Origin: Enchytraeus crypticus
Taxonomy: Eukaryota > Annelida > Clitellata > Enchytraeida > Enchytraeidae
Length of the DNA stretch: 64,000 nucleotides
Direction: 5' to 3'
Assembly (NCBI GenBank): GCA_905160935.1
Contig: CAJHZI010000497.1
Location: forward strand, 995,001 to 1,059,000
Shown: positions 16,680 to 28,857 of the stretch, piece after piece
How positions within the stretch are numbered: position 1 is the first letter of the stretch
Layout: every line of letters begins with the position of its first letter
Notes under the pieces: generated by a model
Seen by the model: the letters and a program-made list of their open reading frames with translations, nothing else
Databases searched by the model: none
What the model was told of the DNA's origin: nothing
Position numbers and translations under genes: made by a program

Positions 16680-18010
16680 TTGTTTTATATTATATACTGA
16701 AGAGATCCGGATCATGCAATTGCAATTGATATCATTATCTTTGCAGAACTAAGAGCTATAATGAAGACAAGATCTGTTATCGCTTTTATCAAACTCTGCT
16801 TTGTCTGCATTGTCCAGTGGTAATTCAGTTCAAAAACTAATTTCAGATGGCTAATACTGTTCTATTCAAGGATCATAATTTTCATTGCTATTCTAATTTC
16901 AGTTCTTTAATCATTTCCAATTTCTATTATTATTCTATTATGAAAGATAATTTCTTTTTCTTTTCTGGTTTACTATTCTGTTTTCATTCGAATTTTTCAA
17001 TTAACCATTTGCGAATATATGCAATTCAAACGTCAGCAGCGAAACCGATGATTTCATTTTGTCAGGTATAGAGTTATAGAGTTCCAAAATGTATTGCTAC
17101 TAATTCTTACACATTTTTCTAAAAGAGTAGGGCATGCTTCAGTAATCAGGAATGGCAAAATTCTTAGTCTGTTGGAGTCTGCAAGTCAGAGTAGCTTTAG
17201 GTTTTATACCCAACAAAAGTTACATAGCTAGTAAAATGTGAAATTTAATAAAATAATATGAAGTTTGATTTGATTTTTCAAAGCTCATTTTTGTTAAATT
17301 TCAGAAAACTTGCACTTCCTGAATTTTTGGAAGCATGTTCCGATTACCAGTTCTTAGCAAGCCTCAAAGAAAGAACATTTTTCTACATAGGCTTGGGAGG
17401 CCAGTGTCGTTTTTGGGTTTTCAGCTGATGTCTGCTTATATATTGTACACTGCTCTATGGTCATTCCAAAAGAGCAACACATCAGTATAATTGCTGCTCG
17501 TTGACATTAGAAAAAATGGCATTTAATAGTCCAAATGAAGAGTCTAGTGATGAAGAAGCTGCTGTGCTTACTGTGCCGCTAAGACTAGAAGCTAACAATT
17601 TGAATTTCTTCAAAGCTGGAGGTTCTACAGATTCAGCACCAGTACCAGTAGCGTCCTCGTTGGCCTTTAAGTGATATTTTCACTGCAGATGCTTATAATC
17701 TAGCCATTTCCTGCATTCAGAAATGCCCCTAACTCAGAGAGGTTAGCAGAAATGACACTGTGTTGGATCCAGCAGTTGGACTAACCATTAGTGGATTATT
17801 GATGTCAATCAACATTTGAGTTACACTATTTATGCATTCTTTATTCTCTACCGAATCCTGAACCCAAAGAGTTATTTTTCGACTAAAGGACACCTCCACA
17901 GTCTGAAGGTGTTTATTTAGAATTAGAAATCAGGCAGCAAGGCCCACACAAAGCACACAAGACACACAACACAGCACACCCATAAAATCATGTAAACACT
18001 CATAAAATCA
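16680..18010. other. Intergenic
   Basis: No gene recognised apart from a 52-codon ORF at 17517. AT-rich, with many stops in every frame. Confidence 0.5.
17517..17675 (+). other. Small unrecognised ORF (52 codons)
   Basis: ATG at 17517 opens an acidic N-terminus (NEESSDEEAAVL) and stops at 17673-17675. No family recognised; it lies in repeat-rich intergenic DNA and may be a transposon fragment. Confidence 0.15.
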
Positions 18011-18014
18011 GATA

Positions 18015-18860
18015 CTATAGTTCTAAAATGGAAAAATCACAACCTAAAACAATTAATTGGTGCACTTTCACACTTACTAACACACTGATTATACACACAT
18101 TTAGAGTTATATATAATCGCATCAAAACTAGGAATGTTACATAACTGCAACATAGTGGATAAACTATCCTGCCTTTTGAAACCAAAGAACCGTTTGGCAC
18201 ATCTATTGTAACATGAACGAAATTTATTTAAAGAAGACGCATTAAACTTGGACCAGAGTGCAATATCGTAAAAACATAAACAGTACGTTTCAAACAGAAT
18301 AATTTTAACTGTACGGGAGCAATTAAAAAATCATATTAAAAGCGTTTTAGTGCGGACAAAGGTATTACTTATTTCACGATTAATGTCATTATCATCACAT
18401 AAACGATTATCAATCAAATGACCTAAATATTTAAATTGAGAGACAAAATTAATGTCGTCGTTACCTAGTTTAAAATTAGGTAAGATATAGTCTAAGGCCC
18501 ATCTTCTCTCGCTAGGTTCAAAAATCATAGCAACAGTTTTAGAAATAATGCAAGACATATTTATATCCAAAGCACTAGAGCACAGTGTGTCAATTAAAAG
18601 TTGCATAGCTCTCCATGAAGGACAATAAGGACAATATCATCGGCATATGCAAGAATATTGATAATCTGCCTGCCAATTCTACAACCAATACCAGATTCAA
18701 CAACTGAACCTAACAGATCTCAAATGTATCTAGAAAATAAATATAGATAGAGAACACTTCCCTGCCGTGTGCCATTACCAATACTAAAAGATGACGACAT
18801 TGAATTACGCCACCTTATATGACAGTTTAGCGTAGGAATAGAGTCAGATTTATTTTAGTT
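18015..18860 (-). pseudogene. Non-LTR retrotransposon RT fragment
   Basis: Reverse strand: the catalytic box AYADDIVLIV at about 18660-18625, followed by a 91-codon frame (18606-18331) with ISKTVAMIFEP and VSQFKYLGHLIDNRL, typical of the RT thumb. The sequence upstream of the box is in broken frames. Confidence 0.75.
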
Positions 18861-18889
18861 CTTCCTTCCATTTAAAATTTCCTTATAAA

Positions 18890-18932
18890 CGTTTTAAGGC
18901 ACCGGCCTTATATGCGCCGGTGCCTTAAAACG
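18890..18932. repeat. Perfect 17-bp stem hairpin
   Basis: CGTTTTAAGGCACCGGC (18890-18906) and its exact reverse complement (18916-18932), 9-base loop. Confidence 0.95.
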
Positions 18933-19144
18933 AAAATACGAAATTATGACTAGTAAAGAAGTTGTCAAAGTATATTTATTCAATCATTATTTCACCAACT
19001 TCATGGCGGTAAGAAATACATTCAATAGAAATCAAACAAAAAAATTAATACTAAGAAAATAGAGTACAAAAGAGTACCAAACGCAATCCCTTCTCAAATA
19101 TCATTTGTATTAGTTATGGCAATAACTCTTTAAAATAATTCCAA

Positions 19145-19850
19145 AATTTATACCTGATACAGGCCAATGGGTCTTGACTTTCAATTGAATATTTTCTTTT
19201 AATGGCTACATAGTCCAAATAGTCATGAAAGTCAGCCTCTGAAATCTCAGTCAAGCTATAAGAAATTACTGATTAATGCAAAATTTAACTCTATGTTAAT
19301 TATATAACATCTCAAAAGGCCAGAAACCACAATGCAGCAGTGTAGAATTTCTCCCGTACATCTTTCCAATCACATTTGAAAGATTTGGCGCGCATAATAT
19401 TTATGCCTAAATAGGTCATTTTATCTACCCTATTTTTGCATGTATTTCTAATGCAAAGCGGCTTACAAAGAGCATTGCGCCTTGGTTCTATCTTATGCAG
19501 TGACATTTAACTACATTTATGGGAAAGTCTAACTTAGAAATAACTCTATCACAGATATCAAATAATTTTTGCAAGTCACTGACAGATACGCTAAGCAAGA
19601 CTATGTCATCCGCGTGCACGAAGCTATTGCAACACTAGTATTTAATGAAACAAACATAACTAGAACGTTCTAATATGTCTAATACCTCATCAACAAAGAG
19701 TGCAAACAGCGTAGGCGAAAGTACTCCACTCCACCCTGTTTAACTCCAGATATGAAAGGTACATATTCAGAAATTGAGCCAAACCAATTTATTGTTGTGC
19801 CATTCTTCCCAAACCAATTTTCTAAAGTATTAGAAATATTTTTTATATTA
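19145..19850 (-). pseudogene. Second non-LTR RT fragment
   Basis: Reverse strand: GVKQGGV (motif B2-like, about 19745), HADDIVLL box at about 19615-19590, then VDKMTYLGINIMRAKSFKCD (19506-19312) from the thumb region. Frames broken. A different element from 18015-18860. Confidence 0.7.
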
Positions 19851-20234
19851 TATTTTTATTTACATTTATATTTTTCCTTGTTCTAAACTAAACTAATTAT
19901 AATCAGGGTCGGGCAGCTCATTGCAGTCAGTGGTGCTAAAAAAATATAATCAAGCACATGCGTGAGGTCGCTAGAGACCCCACCGTACTTACATGTAGAA
20001 GGTTAATATAGCTTACATAATAGCTCTCCATTGCCCTACTCCCGTATTATTAATCGACTCTGACGAGACCAGCAGTAAATGATTAGCCTATAAAGTATAC
20101 ATATACTATTGCAGTGATTCGGGCATGGCATTTCTGTCGCTTTATGTATAAATATTATAAAAATACTTCATTGATTTTGTTGCAGAAAGAAAGAGGAACG
20201 TGTCAGTGGCTTACGAAACGTTGAAGTGGATGAT

Positions 20235-21020
20235 CCTATCATCATATCAGGCATGAGATACGGCCATTAGAGTTCAAGATCAGTCATGAGATTCGGTCAT
20301 TAGAGCACAAGATCAGTCATGAGATACGGTCATTAGAGCACAAGATCAGTCATGAGATACGGTCATTAGAGCACAAGATCAGTCATGAGATTCGGTCATT
20401 AGAGCACAAGATCAGTCATGAGATACAGCCATTAGAGTTCAAGATCAGTCATGAGATTCGGTCATTAGAGCACAAGATCAGTCATGAGATACGGTCATTA
20501 GAGCACAAGATCAGTCATGAGATACGGCCATTTGAGCACAAGATCATGAGATATGGTCATTAGAGCACAAGATCAGTCATGAGATACGGTCATTAGAGCA
20601 CAAGATCAGTCATGAGATATGGTCATTAGAGCACAAGATCAGTCATGAGATACGGTCATTTGAGCACAAGATCATGAGATATGGTCATTAGAGCACAAGA
20701 TCAGTCATGAGATACGGTCATTTGAGCACAAGATCAGTCATGAGATATGGTCATTAGAGCACAAGATCAGTCATGAGATGCGGTCATTAGAGCACAAGAT
20801 CAGTCATGAGATATGGTCATTAGAGCACAAGATCTGTCATGAGATACCGTCATTAGAGCACAAGATCAGTCATGAGATACCGTCATTAGAGCACAAGATC
20901 AGTTATGAGATATGGTCATTTGAGCACAAGATCAGTCATGAGATATGGTCATTAGAGCACAAGATCTGTCATGAGACACGGTCATTAGAGTACTAGATCA
21001 GTCATGAGATACCATTAGAG
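20235..21020 (+). repeat. 33-bp satellite
   Basis: About 23 copies of a unit of the form AAGATCAGTCATGAGATACG plus GTCATTAGAGCAC. Variants (TAC/TTC/TAT before GG) and two shorter copies lacking CAGT show ordinary array turnover. The open frame 20778-20996 is a product of the 3-divisible unit. Confidence 0.95.
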
Positions 21021-22655
21021 TCGGAGCGTATTGGGTAGGGCGGATACTTGCCCGTCTACTTTGTTTTGGTCCATATGTATGGGAGCAATTGGATAACGCT
21101 CTCATTGGTGTGGACTTTTGACTTTTCCGTAATGATCCTTTCAATTTTTCAATTTTGACTTGAAAATTGTTTCAGACTTGAGTAGACCTTGCTAGCTGCT
21201 AATTTGTGCTATTGCCGCACAGAGCTCTGGCGCTCTGTGTTAGCCTCTTTCGTAATGCTTGTTTTTTCTGATTACATGTACATGTACGTAGAGATGTGAA
21301 CTTGTTTTAAATCAAATGTTTTTTAACTGTTTTTTGTTTGTTTTAAAACAACTAATAAAAACAAGCAAAAGCCCACAAAAAACATTTTTCTAAAAGAATT
21401 AAAATTAACAATTGAGTTTCTTTCGTAGTGTGTACAACTAATAATCATTATAGAAATTAGAAACCTGGCACTATATATATTATATAACATCATAGAGTTA
21501 CATTACTCTTTTATAGTATAACTTATTCTCGAGCTATTTTGATCGTCGAATATCCAATATTTTACTTTGGTTCTTTTTTCTCATATGTGTTATTTCATTC
21601 TCTTGTTTATTCTGATCTGTGGTTATAAGTTGCTATGTTCTCTGCGTTTGCTATGTTTGCCTATTGTGTTGTTATGTTGAGAAAGAAAAAAAGTGTTGCC
21701 ATAACTGTCTCACATAAAACCGCTGCAGTTATGCTCAGTATGGGCACAATTGCAATCAACGAATCACACATTTCTGACATCATCCTTGTATGAGGAAACT
21801 TACCTTAAACCTTTAGTATTATTAATATTATATTTCTGCACCTTTAGTATTGCGGAGTACAATTGTAAACTTACAAACATATAGCTAAATTTCTGAGTTT
21901 TTCAACAATATTTTATAGATAATAAATATATTTCTAGAGTAGATAAAACTGAGTTTCTGAGAGTCTTTCTTAATGATAAATTGTCATGGCAACATCTCAT
22001 TTCATATATCGCCTAAAACTCGCTAAACCAACTTACTCAATCGCGTTAAAGCAAGCTACTAAAACACTGTTTATTAAATTTGTATTACAGTCTAATATTT
22101 CCACATCTAAATTATTGCAATATAGTCTTGGGAAACGCTTCGAAAACCTTGATCAACGAGTTAATAGTAGGCCTACTTCAAAAATATACTGTTCCAATTA
22201 CTCAGCATGCAGAGTACCCTATCGTAGCAGCACGAACAAAATATTTAAAGATTTGAAAATATTAAGGGATCTGATATAAATAAATATTGCTGTTGCTTAT
22301 TTTTATATAAATTTACTCATAATGATCTGCCTTTATGTTACTCGCTATTATTGAATAGTGCTGTGTGTCCTATTTGTGATTTTAGAAACCTGCCAGAATA
22401 CACTATACCAAATTTTGTTATGCTTACGTGTTATGTGTGCGAACAGGATTGAATGACCCTTTCTGGTGTTCTTATTAAATTAAATTGATTTGAATGAGTC
22501 GAATGATTTTTTGTTTTAAAGTGTACACATGGAGTAAAATCTGGCCAAGCATAATGTGGCCAATGTAAAAGTCGTCGAAGGCCAGTGTTGGCTCACGGGC
22601 CATGTTTTGGGAAATCCTGAATAGTAAGATTATGGCCATTTAACATGTCGTACAT
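21021..22655. other. Intergenic
   Basis: AT-rich. Contains a short AAT-tailed SINE core at 21775-21832 (ACATCATCCTTGTATGAGG). An unrecognised 97-codon ORF at 21986-22279 shows no family feature I can name. Confidence 0.5.
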
Positions 22656-22679
22656 GAATCTAACTGATTCCGTCAACTA

Positions 22680-23690
22680 TGATGTCGATTGCAACAATAC
22701 TGTAACTTCCAAGGTAGTTTCGAATATTATATCCGATTTCATAATATAGCCATTCTTGCAACAATATTACTAAATTCAGAAACTCATTTTTATGAGTTTC
22801 ATAAAAATTTGTTTTTATGGGTTTCTCATTTCTATGATGAGCTGTCAAATCTCTATAGCTGCGAACTATAAGATTAATGAAACGTAGAATGAGTTTTAAA
22901 CTGTGACAATGAGTCTCTGCATTATCACAGATCTTTTTATTTTATTCGCTCTTCTCTCATTACTTGTATGAACAGATATGTGTCGTGTTATGTCCGAGAC
23001 ACTGAAGAATAGGCCAACCGTTGGCTGCGCGTGTCGCAAGAGGCAGTAACGTAATAATGAGGAAGTCTACGGGAGACCACTTCAGAAGCCTTGCTTTTCC
23101 TAAACTATAGGCTACTTAAGTTATGGGTCCTTTTCGTAATTGAATTTGTTTAAAAATGAAATCATATTTGTCCGTAAATCGTGTCTTACCTCTAACTTCT
23201 TTCGATTTGTAACTAGTTCTATAGCTTCTATCAGACGCTGATTAAGCTATGTGGTGGTGAGATGCAAATCGTTGTACGCTTTTTACATCTCTACTTGAGG
23301 GTCTTTGCAGGCTAATACTACCTGTGCTTGAACATTTTTGTGTCGATCAAACGCCGTTAAGATGTTGCTAAGTGGCTGTCGGACACGAATAAACAAGCGT
23401 TAATCTTCTCTGGATAAAGGTTCAGAAACAGGTTAATTTAATAGCATTTTTATTGTTTTGTGGAATTTTGTTAGTTAATAAATAAACTGAATAACCATTA
23501 ACCACCGACTTCATTATGGTTATCGTTTACGAAGATAGAAATTTTTTACAAATTTCATCCTCTAGTACTTTAATTAAAAAGAATGAGTTTCTGAATTTAG
23601 TAAAATTGTTGCAAGAATGGCTATATTATGAAATCGGATATAATATTCGAAACTACCGTGGAAGTTACAGTATTGTTGCAATCGTCATCT
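22680..23690. repeat. Inverted repeat pair, about 110-bp arms
   Basis: 22680-22793 and 23574-23690 are reverse complements with few changes (e.g. GCAACAATACTGTAACTTCC versus GGAAGTTACAGTATTGTTGC). About 780 bp lies between, including a GA-family SINE head (22985-23165). Could be the ends of a DNA element. Confidence 0.8.
22985..23165 (+). mobile_element. GA-family SINE head and body
   Basis: TGTCCGAGACACTGAAGAAT, CCAACCGTTGGCTGCGCGTG, GGGAGACCACTTCAGAAGCC and TATAGGCTACTTAAG. Confidence 0.7.
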
Positions 23691-23974
23691 ACAACTGCAA
23701 CTCTCACATGTTTTGCTACTGTTTTGTTAGTTTAGTCTTAGTGTATAGCATCTAACATGACAACGGATGCGATATTGAATTAAAATATCTTAATTAATGC
23801 TTGACTTCATTATGGTTATGTTAGAAGCTAAAAACCCATCTCTTTCGGCAATAGGTCTAAATTTTGACCCGCTTGCCTTGGATCTTGGACTTGCACTGTT
23901 TTGGTCTCGCTTTCTCTTGTGGTCTCTGTGTACTCAGTCGTCATCGTGTGGTGCTTGACGCCTGTTTGTACAGT

Positions 23975-24052
23975 CTGCAAGAGACGTCCCTACATTGCCG
24001 TATGGCGAGGAACCGGACGATAAATTTTAATTGATTGATTGATTGATTGACA
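23975..24052 (+). mobile_element. SINE-like repeat with (GATT)n tail
   Basis: GACGTCCCTACATTGCCGTA TGGCGAGGAACCGGACGATA then GATTGATTGATTGA. Near-copy of 8155-8262. Confidence 0.7.
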
Positions 24053-24099
24053 GAGCAATAAATTTAATGTGAAAGAACTCTATCCCCTCTGTATCCAGA

Positions 24100-24395
24100 C
24101 TACTGCATGGCAGGTCCATGGTAAATTACGCCTCCACTCTTCTCCGTCTTGCACTTGTCCACATATAAGTGGATATAAATAATCTAACTGTATCTAATAT
24201 TCCTAATCTCTGTCTGCCTCTGCTTCTCTTTTCTTCCATTCTACCTTTTGTTACCTCTTCAATAGACATCATTCCTTTGAATATGTTCAGCTCAATTTCT
24301 ATTTGTTATGTATTTATCTACTGCCTGTATCCACTCTCTCCAGATCTTATGCATTTTTATCTTTGTGGGTCCATGCAGTGAAATTTTCCATTTTT
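24100..24395 (-). mobile_element. LINE C-terminal/3'-end relic
   Basis: GGCAGGTCCATGGTAAATTA CGCCTCCACTCTTCTCC and CACATATAAGTGGATATAAA match 49050-49300 on the same strand. Confidence 0.65.
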
Positions 24396-24752
24396 CTCCA
24401 TATCCACATTTCAAACAAAAAAGAAAAAACTAATTTTTATAGTTTGTCTCTTAAATTTGTAATTAGATAAACTGTTGGCTACGTGTTTCGTAAGTCGACT
24501 ATGTTTATTGTAATATTTAATAATAATTTTCACCAAAATAATTTTTAAACTGAACTTCTTCCACATGGAAAACGAAGTTATTGTTTTGGCTCAACGAATT
24601 AGTTTAAAAATGCGAAGCTATATATAGCAGATGTTTTATGAAACGGATTTGCTTTGGACCTAGCATAATGATGTCCATTCACATTGTATTGTGTAGGCCT
24701 ACTATATATTGTTCACTTTTTGTGCTACCACCATAATTTTGGTGAAATAAAA

Positions 24753-25047
<295 letters not shown>

Positions 25048-25051
<4 letters not shown>

Positions 25052-25898
25052 CTGGGGCATAAAAATAATCCCCTAGCGAAGTCTTAATAACTTTGGTAAA
25101 AATCCACATATTTTATTCACAATTTTAGAGCTACTAGAGTAGGCATTTCTGCATATATCCTGGAAATTTGGTGGAAAAATTTTCAATATTAACAAAATTA
25201 CAGTGCTTCTACGAGAAAAGTGCTAAAATCAATTTTAACAAGGCTTAATTAAACAAAGGCACCGGGAATATTCTTCAAAATTTATGACTAATTTTAACAG
25301 AAGAAAGAGTTTTTAATATTGTTTTAGTTGGAGCAGCTGAAATGTATTGTATGCTTCAAGCTCATCAGTTCAGATGCATTACAGCTTCAACAATTGCCGG
25401 CCTAAGTAGGCTTTCTCTATGGTGATACAGCTGGGAGACGACAGTAAGTAAATTACAGCGCCGAAATCATAAACCTTACCTGGCCGCAAGAGACCATCAA
25501 TTGAGCTATTCTTGCATTTCGAAAAGACTACAGGCATGTATTCAAGACGAGGATGGTCATTTTGAGCGTCTACTGAATAGATGACGCGCCATCATAAGTA
25601 AACGGCCCTTTTCAAGGCCATTACTGAGCCTACTTAAAAAGAAACGACTGACTATTCAAAAAACCTTGTTTAATAGATTTTAATAGAGAAATAGAGAAAT
25701 AGATTTTAATAGAGAAATAGATTTTAGCACTTTTTTTGGTAGAAACGCTGTAAATTTGTTAATACTCAAGATTTTTCAACCAAATTCACAGAATATATGC
25801 CCAAATTCCTCCTCTAGACGCTTTGAAAATTTGGTTTAAGTATTTTGAGTTCTGTCGAAGTTATTCAGATTTCGCTAGGGGATTATTTTTTTGCTCCA

Positions 25899-25902
<4 letters not shown>
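25048..25902. mobile_element. Tc1/mariner-like element with long inverted ends
   Basis: Left end CAGACTGGGGCATAAAAATA ATCCCCTAGCGAAGTC and right end, inverted, AGACTGGAGCAAAAAAATAA TCCCCTAGCGAAATC; the similarity continues inward for well over 100 bp. Flanked by TA tracts on both sides, fitting TA-target insertion. The middle has no intact transposase, so probably non-autonomous or decayed. Confidence 0.75.

Positions 25903-25957
<55 letters not shown>
25903..25957. repeat. (TA)n microsatellite
   Basis: TA repeats on the right of the mariner-like element. Confidence 0.95.
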
Positions 25958-25958
<1 letters not shown>

Positions 25959-25984
25959 CTTTAGGCTATATGTATAATTAATGA

Positions 25985-26315
25985 TACTCCAGGAGAAACA
26001 AACAATCTGCTGCGTGTACGTAAGAGATGACTAATGCAGGAGCTGGGGATTTCAAGAGGGGACCCACATCACCATGAAATATTTCCCCCCAGAATCAAAT
26101 AGTAATTAATCCATCTAACTGAGGAAGGCAACGGGAAACCACCTGAGAAGCTATACTTTTCCCAAGCTATAGGCTACATAGGGTATGGAAAAGGTATAGA
26201 CTTAGTGAAGGGATTTGTTAATCCAAGGAGTGCTCATACGGAGCGAGAAAACAGACTTTGAGTATGAATATGTACCTTGAACCTGCCACGTGGCAGTGCA
26301 CTGAAGAGAGAGAGA
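25985..26315 (+). mobile_element. GA-family SINE
   Basis: GAGGAAGGCAACGGGAAACC ACCTGAGAAG, AGCTATAGGCTACATAG, GGAGTGCTCATACGGAGCGA, AGTATGAATATGTACCTTGA and ACCTGCCACGTGGCAGTGCA, then (GA)n. The 3' CTGCC..GGCAG hairpin equals that of the LINE ends. Confidence 0.8.
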
Positions 26316-26359
26316 GAGGCCAGGCCTATATTCTCTGTTATCGGTGCACCAGTACATAT

Positions 26360-26457
26360 TCTCTCTCTTTCGTTCTCTCTCGCTCTTTCGTTCCTTCTCT
26401 CATTCGCTCACTCGCGCTCGCTCTCTCGCTCCCTCTCTCTCTCTCTCTCTCTCTCAT
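26360..26457. repeat. (TC)n-rich tract
   Basis: TCTC/TCGC-rich run; translates to Ser/Leu repeats in several frames, not a gene. Confidence 0.95.
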
Positions 26458-27740
26458 AGACGTAGACTAAATTAAATAAACCGATAAACCTGATAAACCG
26501 TTCATAGGCTTTTACTCTTGAGATTAATTTAACTTTTCTCGATAGCACTGTTATTATTGTTATTACTATTAAAAGTTGATTTTTTCTTTACCACAATAAT
26601 ATATAGTCTTGAATTAGGGTAATTAACTATTTAGTAAACGTTATTTCTGCCGTAATTAGGCCTATGAGAAAGTTTCCCTTTTTGGTTTAACATCTGCATA
26701 TTATTGCGCTGATGTTAATTAAGCACAGGCAATTCTGTTGAACTCTTGCCTATTCTCAGGTTTTACGGATTCAATATTACTGAGTTATTCCATTGAATAA
26801 TTCCAGTACACAACTTCCTACTAGGTGAAACAATTAAATGGAAACGTACAGCGACTATACAGCCAATCAGCGCGGTTATCGTGCTCAAAGTTGATGTAGA
26901 TTAGAAGAGGTCAAGTAGCCCATCCATTCTGGGATGTTTAGGAAAAGTTGGCGACTGAACATAAACGGACAACGAACTAAGCTTGGGTTGCATTTGCACA
27001 GTCTGATTGCGAAGAGTGCAGCTGCTGGTTGTACAGTTGTGTCAGCTGCAGTCTAAACGCAGCTGTGTCAGCTGTTGTCTAGCCACAGCTGTGTCAGCTG
27101 CTGGTACTATAGCTGTCAGCTGCAGTCTAGACAGCTGCGCTTCTGCACTAACTCCTTAAGCCTATTAAATTATTAAGCTTATACAATGTGGCCATACAAT
27201 TTAACTTGTGTAAAGTGACCGTCCATTTTATCTGTTCTGATAAATTTGACCATAAATTTGATTGTGTGTGAGCTCTATCAGATCTATCTGAACAGAAATA
27301 TGTTCATGAATATATGAACAGATTTAAATCGTGCAGTTAAATCGTAGCGTGGATGGCCACTTTTATGCATACTGCATACATGTGTAATTTTGCCGCCTAT
27401 ACATAAATTAGGCTTATGTATAGGCCTAATCCGTAATTCCTCCCAGGATGCCTAAGTTACACATCTGAGTAGGCAAAATGATTTACCCTTTCGAAAACAA
27501 TCTCCTCGTAGTATCGTCTTTGTGAACTCACAAGTGGACTCTTCTCTCTTCCTCTAAATCAGAGAACTATGAGAAATTTAAAAGCTAATGCATACCGTTC
27601 TTAACGGTAGGCCAATAGCCTTACTTGAGTGTTGTGAAGAAGAGCTTCATATGTCCATTTGCTAAACATAATGCATATTATGCAGCCTCTCTATGTAATC
27701 TTAGTTTTTCATTTCCATCATTTATCTGTTTTTCCCCGTG
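26458..27740. other. Intergenic, holds the E-box cluster
   Basis: No gene seen. AT-rich apart from the CAGCTG cluster at 27019-27137. Confidence 0.5.
27019..27137. promoter_or_regulatory. Cluster of eight CAGCTG E-boxes
   Basis: CAGCTG at 27019, 27043, 27060, 27069, 27086, 27095, 27117 and 27132, within a degenerate short tandem repeat (GTGTCAGCTGCAGTCTA-like). CAGCTG is the preferred site of MyoD-type bHLH factors. It lies 7.6 kb before the myosin start codon. Function is inferred only. Confidence 0.45.
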
Positions 27741-27744
27741 TTGT

Positions 27745-28015
27745 GTCCGGGTTCCCTTGTTGTGTCCGGGTCGCTTGAAGAATTTGACCCACCGGTGACT
27801 GCACGTGTCGAAGAAGGCGACTAAAGCACTAAGATCCATACCAACGTCAGAAAGGGCATTCGGTTGGTGAGCGCCTAGGCTCCAGAAATTGCTACAAAAC
27901 TTAAACGAATGGATAAACTTCAAAAGTCTCAGAGGACTGGAGAAAGTCTATTCGTATCCCGACCCTGGTTAAACTGGGATTTAAGGGAAAATGATGATGA
28001 TGATGATGATGATTT
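27745..28015 (+). mobile_element. GAT-family SINE
   Basis: GTTGTGTCCGGGTCGCTTGA AGAA, GGTGACTGCACGTGTCG, ATACCAACGTCAGAAAGGGC, GGTTGGTGAGCGCCTAGGCT, CTATTCGTATCCCGACCCTG and (GAT)n. Best-preserved copy in the window. Confidence 0.8.
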
Positions 28016-28560
28016 ATCTGTTTTACTTTTTATTTTCCAACATTTTATTCTTTGTCGCGTGTTAGCAATGTGTATAGTAGGCCTACACCTATATTTTATT
28101 CCGTATAGTCTACATGTATGCTAGCTACATGTAGACTCTAACGCAACGCGCCCAGTTACAGTTAGGCCCAATGATCATGAAAAATAAGGCGGCAAAGTGG
28201 AAAATCATTTGATATTATGCTGCCGATATAAATGTTAAAAATTATAACGGATTTTTGACAGATACTTTAACGGTAACTACAAAAGTTGAAAAATTAATTA
28301 TACTAAACATAATTGGATTAATGATGCGAAATTTGGTACTCACGAATTTGATTGTAAATTAATTAATCTTCTAACCTTAATTTAATCATTTAATTAATCA
28401 TTCAATCTTACTGTAGGCCTAAACTTTTAATTAACCAATCATTCATAATTGCCCGTCAAGTAGCCTAATTGGATAAATACTAACATATGAAAAACACCTT
28501 GAGCTTCGCAGTACTTACAAAGGTAAGAATTGTGTTCTTAGAACTTTACTCGCATATCTT
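28016..28560. other. Intergenic
   Basis: No gene seen. Palindrome AGTCTACATGTA..TACATGTAGACT at 28107-28137; rest AT-rich. Confidence 0.5.
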
Positions 28561-28857
28561 GGTGTTGCGTCCGAGCCACTGAAGGATAGACCAACTGCAC
28601 GTGTAGTAAGAGGCGACTGAGCAAGAAATATGCCAGTCAAAGAGGTAACCGCCTTCAGAGCCATATTGGTTCAAAGCTATAGGCTTTAATAATGCATAGG
28701 CCTAGTCTTTTGTGAAGAGCTTAATCGTTATTAGAGGGAGTGCTCGTTATTCAGAGCGAAGTCAGAATGTAAGTCTAAATATGCACCTTGGTCTCGCTAC
28801 TGGACAGAACACTAAAGAGAGACAGAGGGGGGGGGGAGAGAGGGGGGGGAGAGAAGA
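28560..28857 (+). mobile_element. GA-family SINE
   Basis: GTTGCGTCCGAGCCACTGAA GGATAGACCAACTGCACGTG, TATAGGCTTTAATAATGCAT, GGAGTGCTCGTTATTCAGAG and a G-rich (GA)n tail with runs of G. Confidence 0.75.

Noticed and set aside
20235..21020. CRISPR-like regular direct repeats
   Set aside because: Copies are contiguous with no unique spacers, and the genome is eukaryotic.
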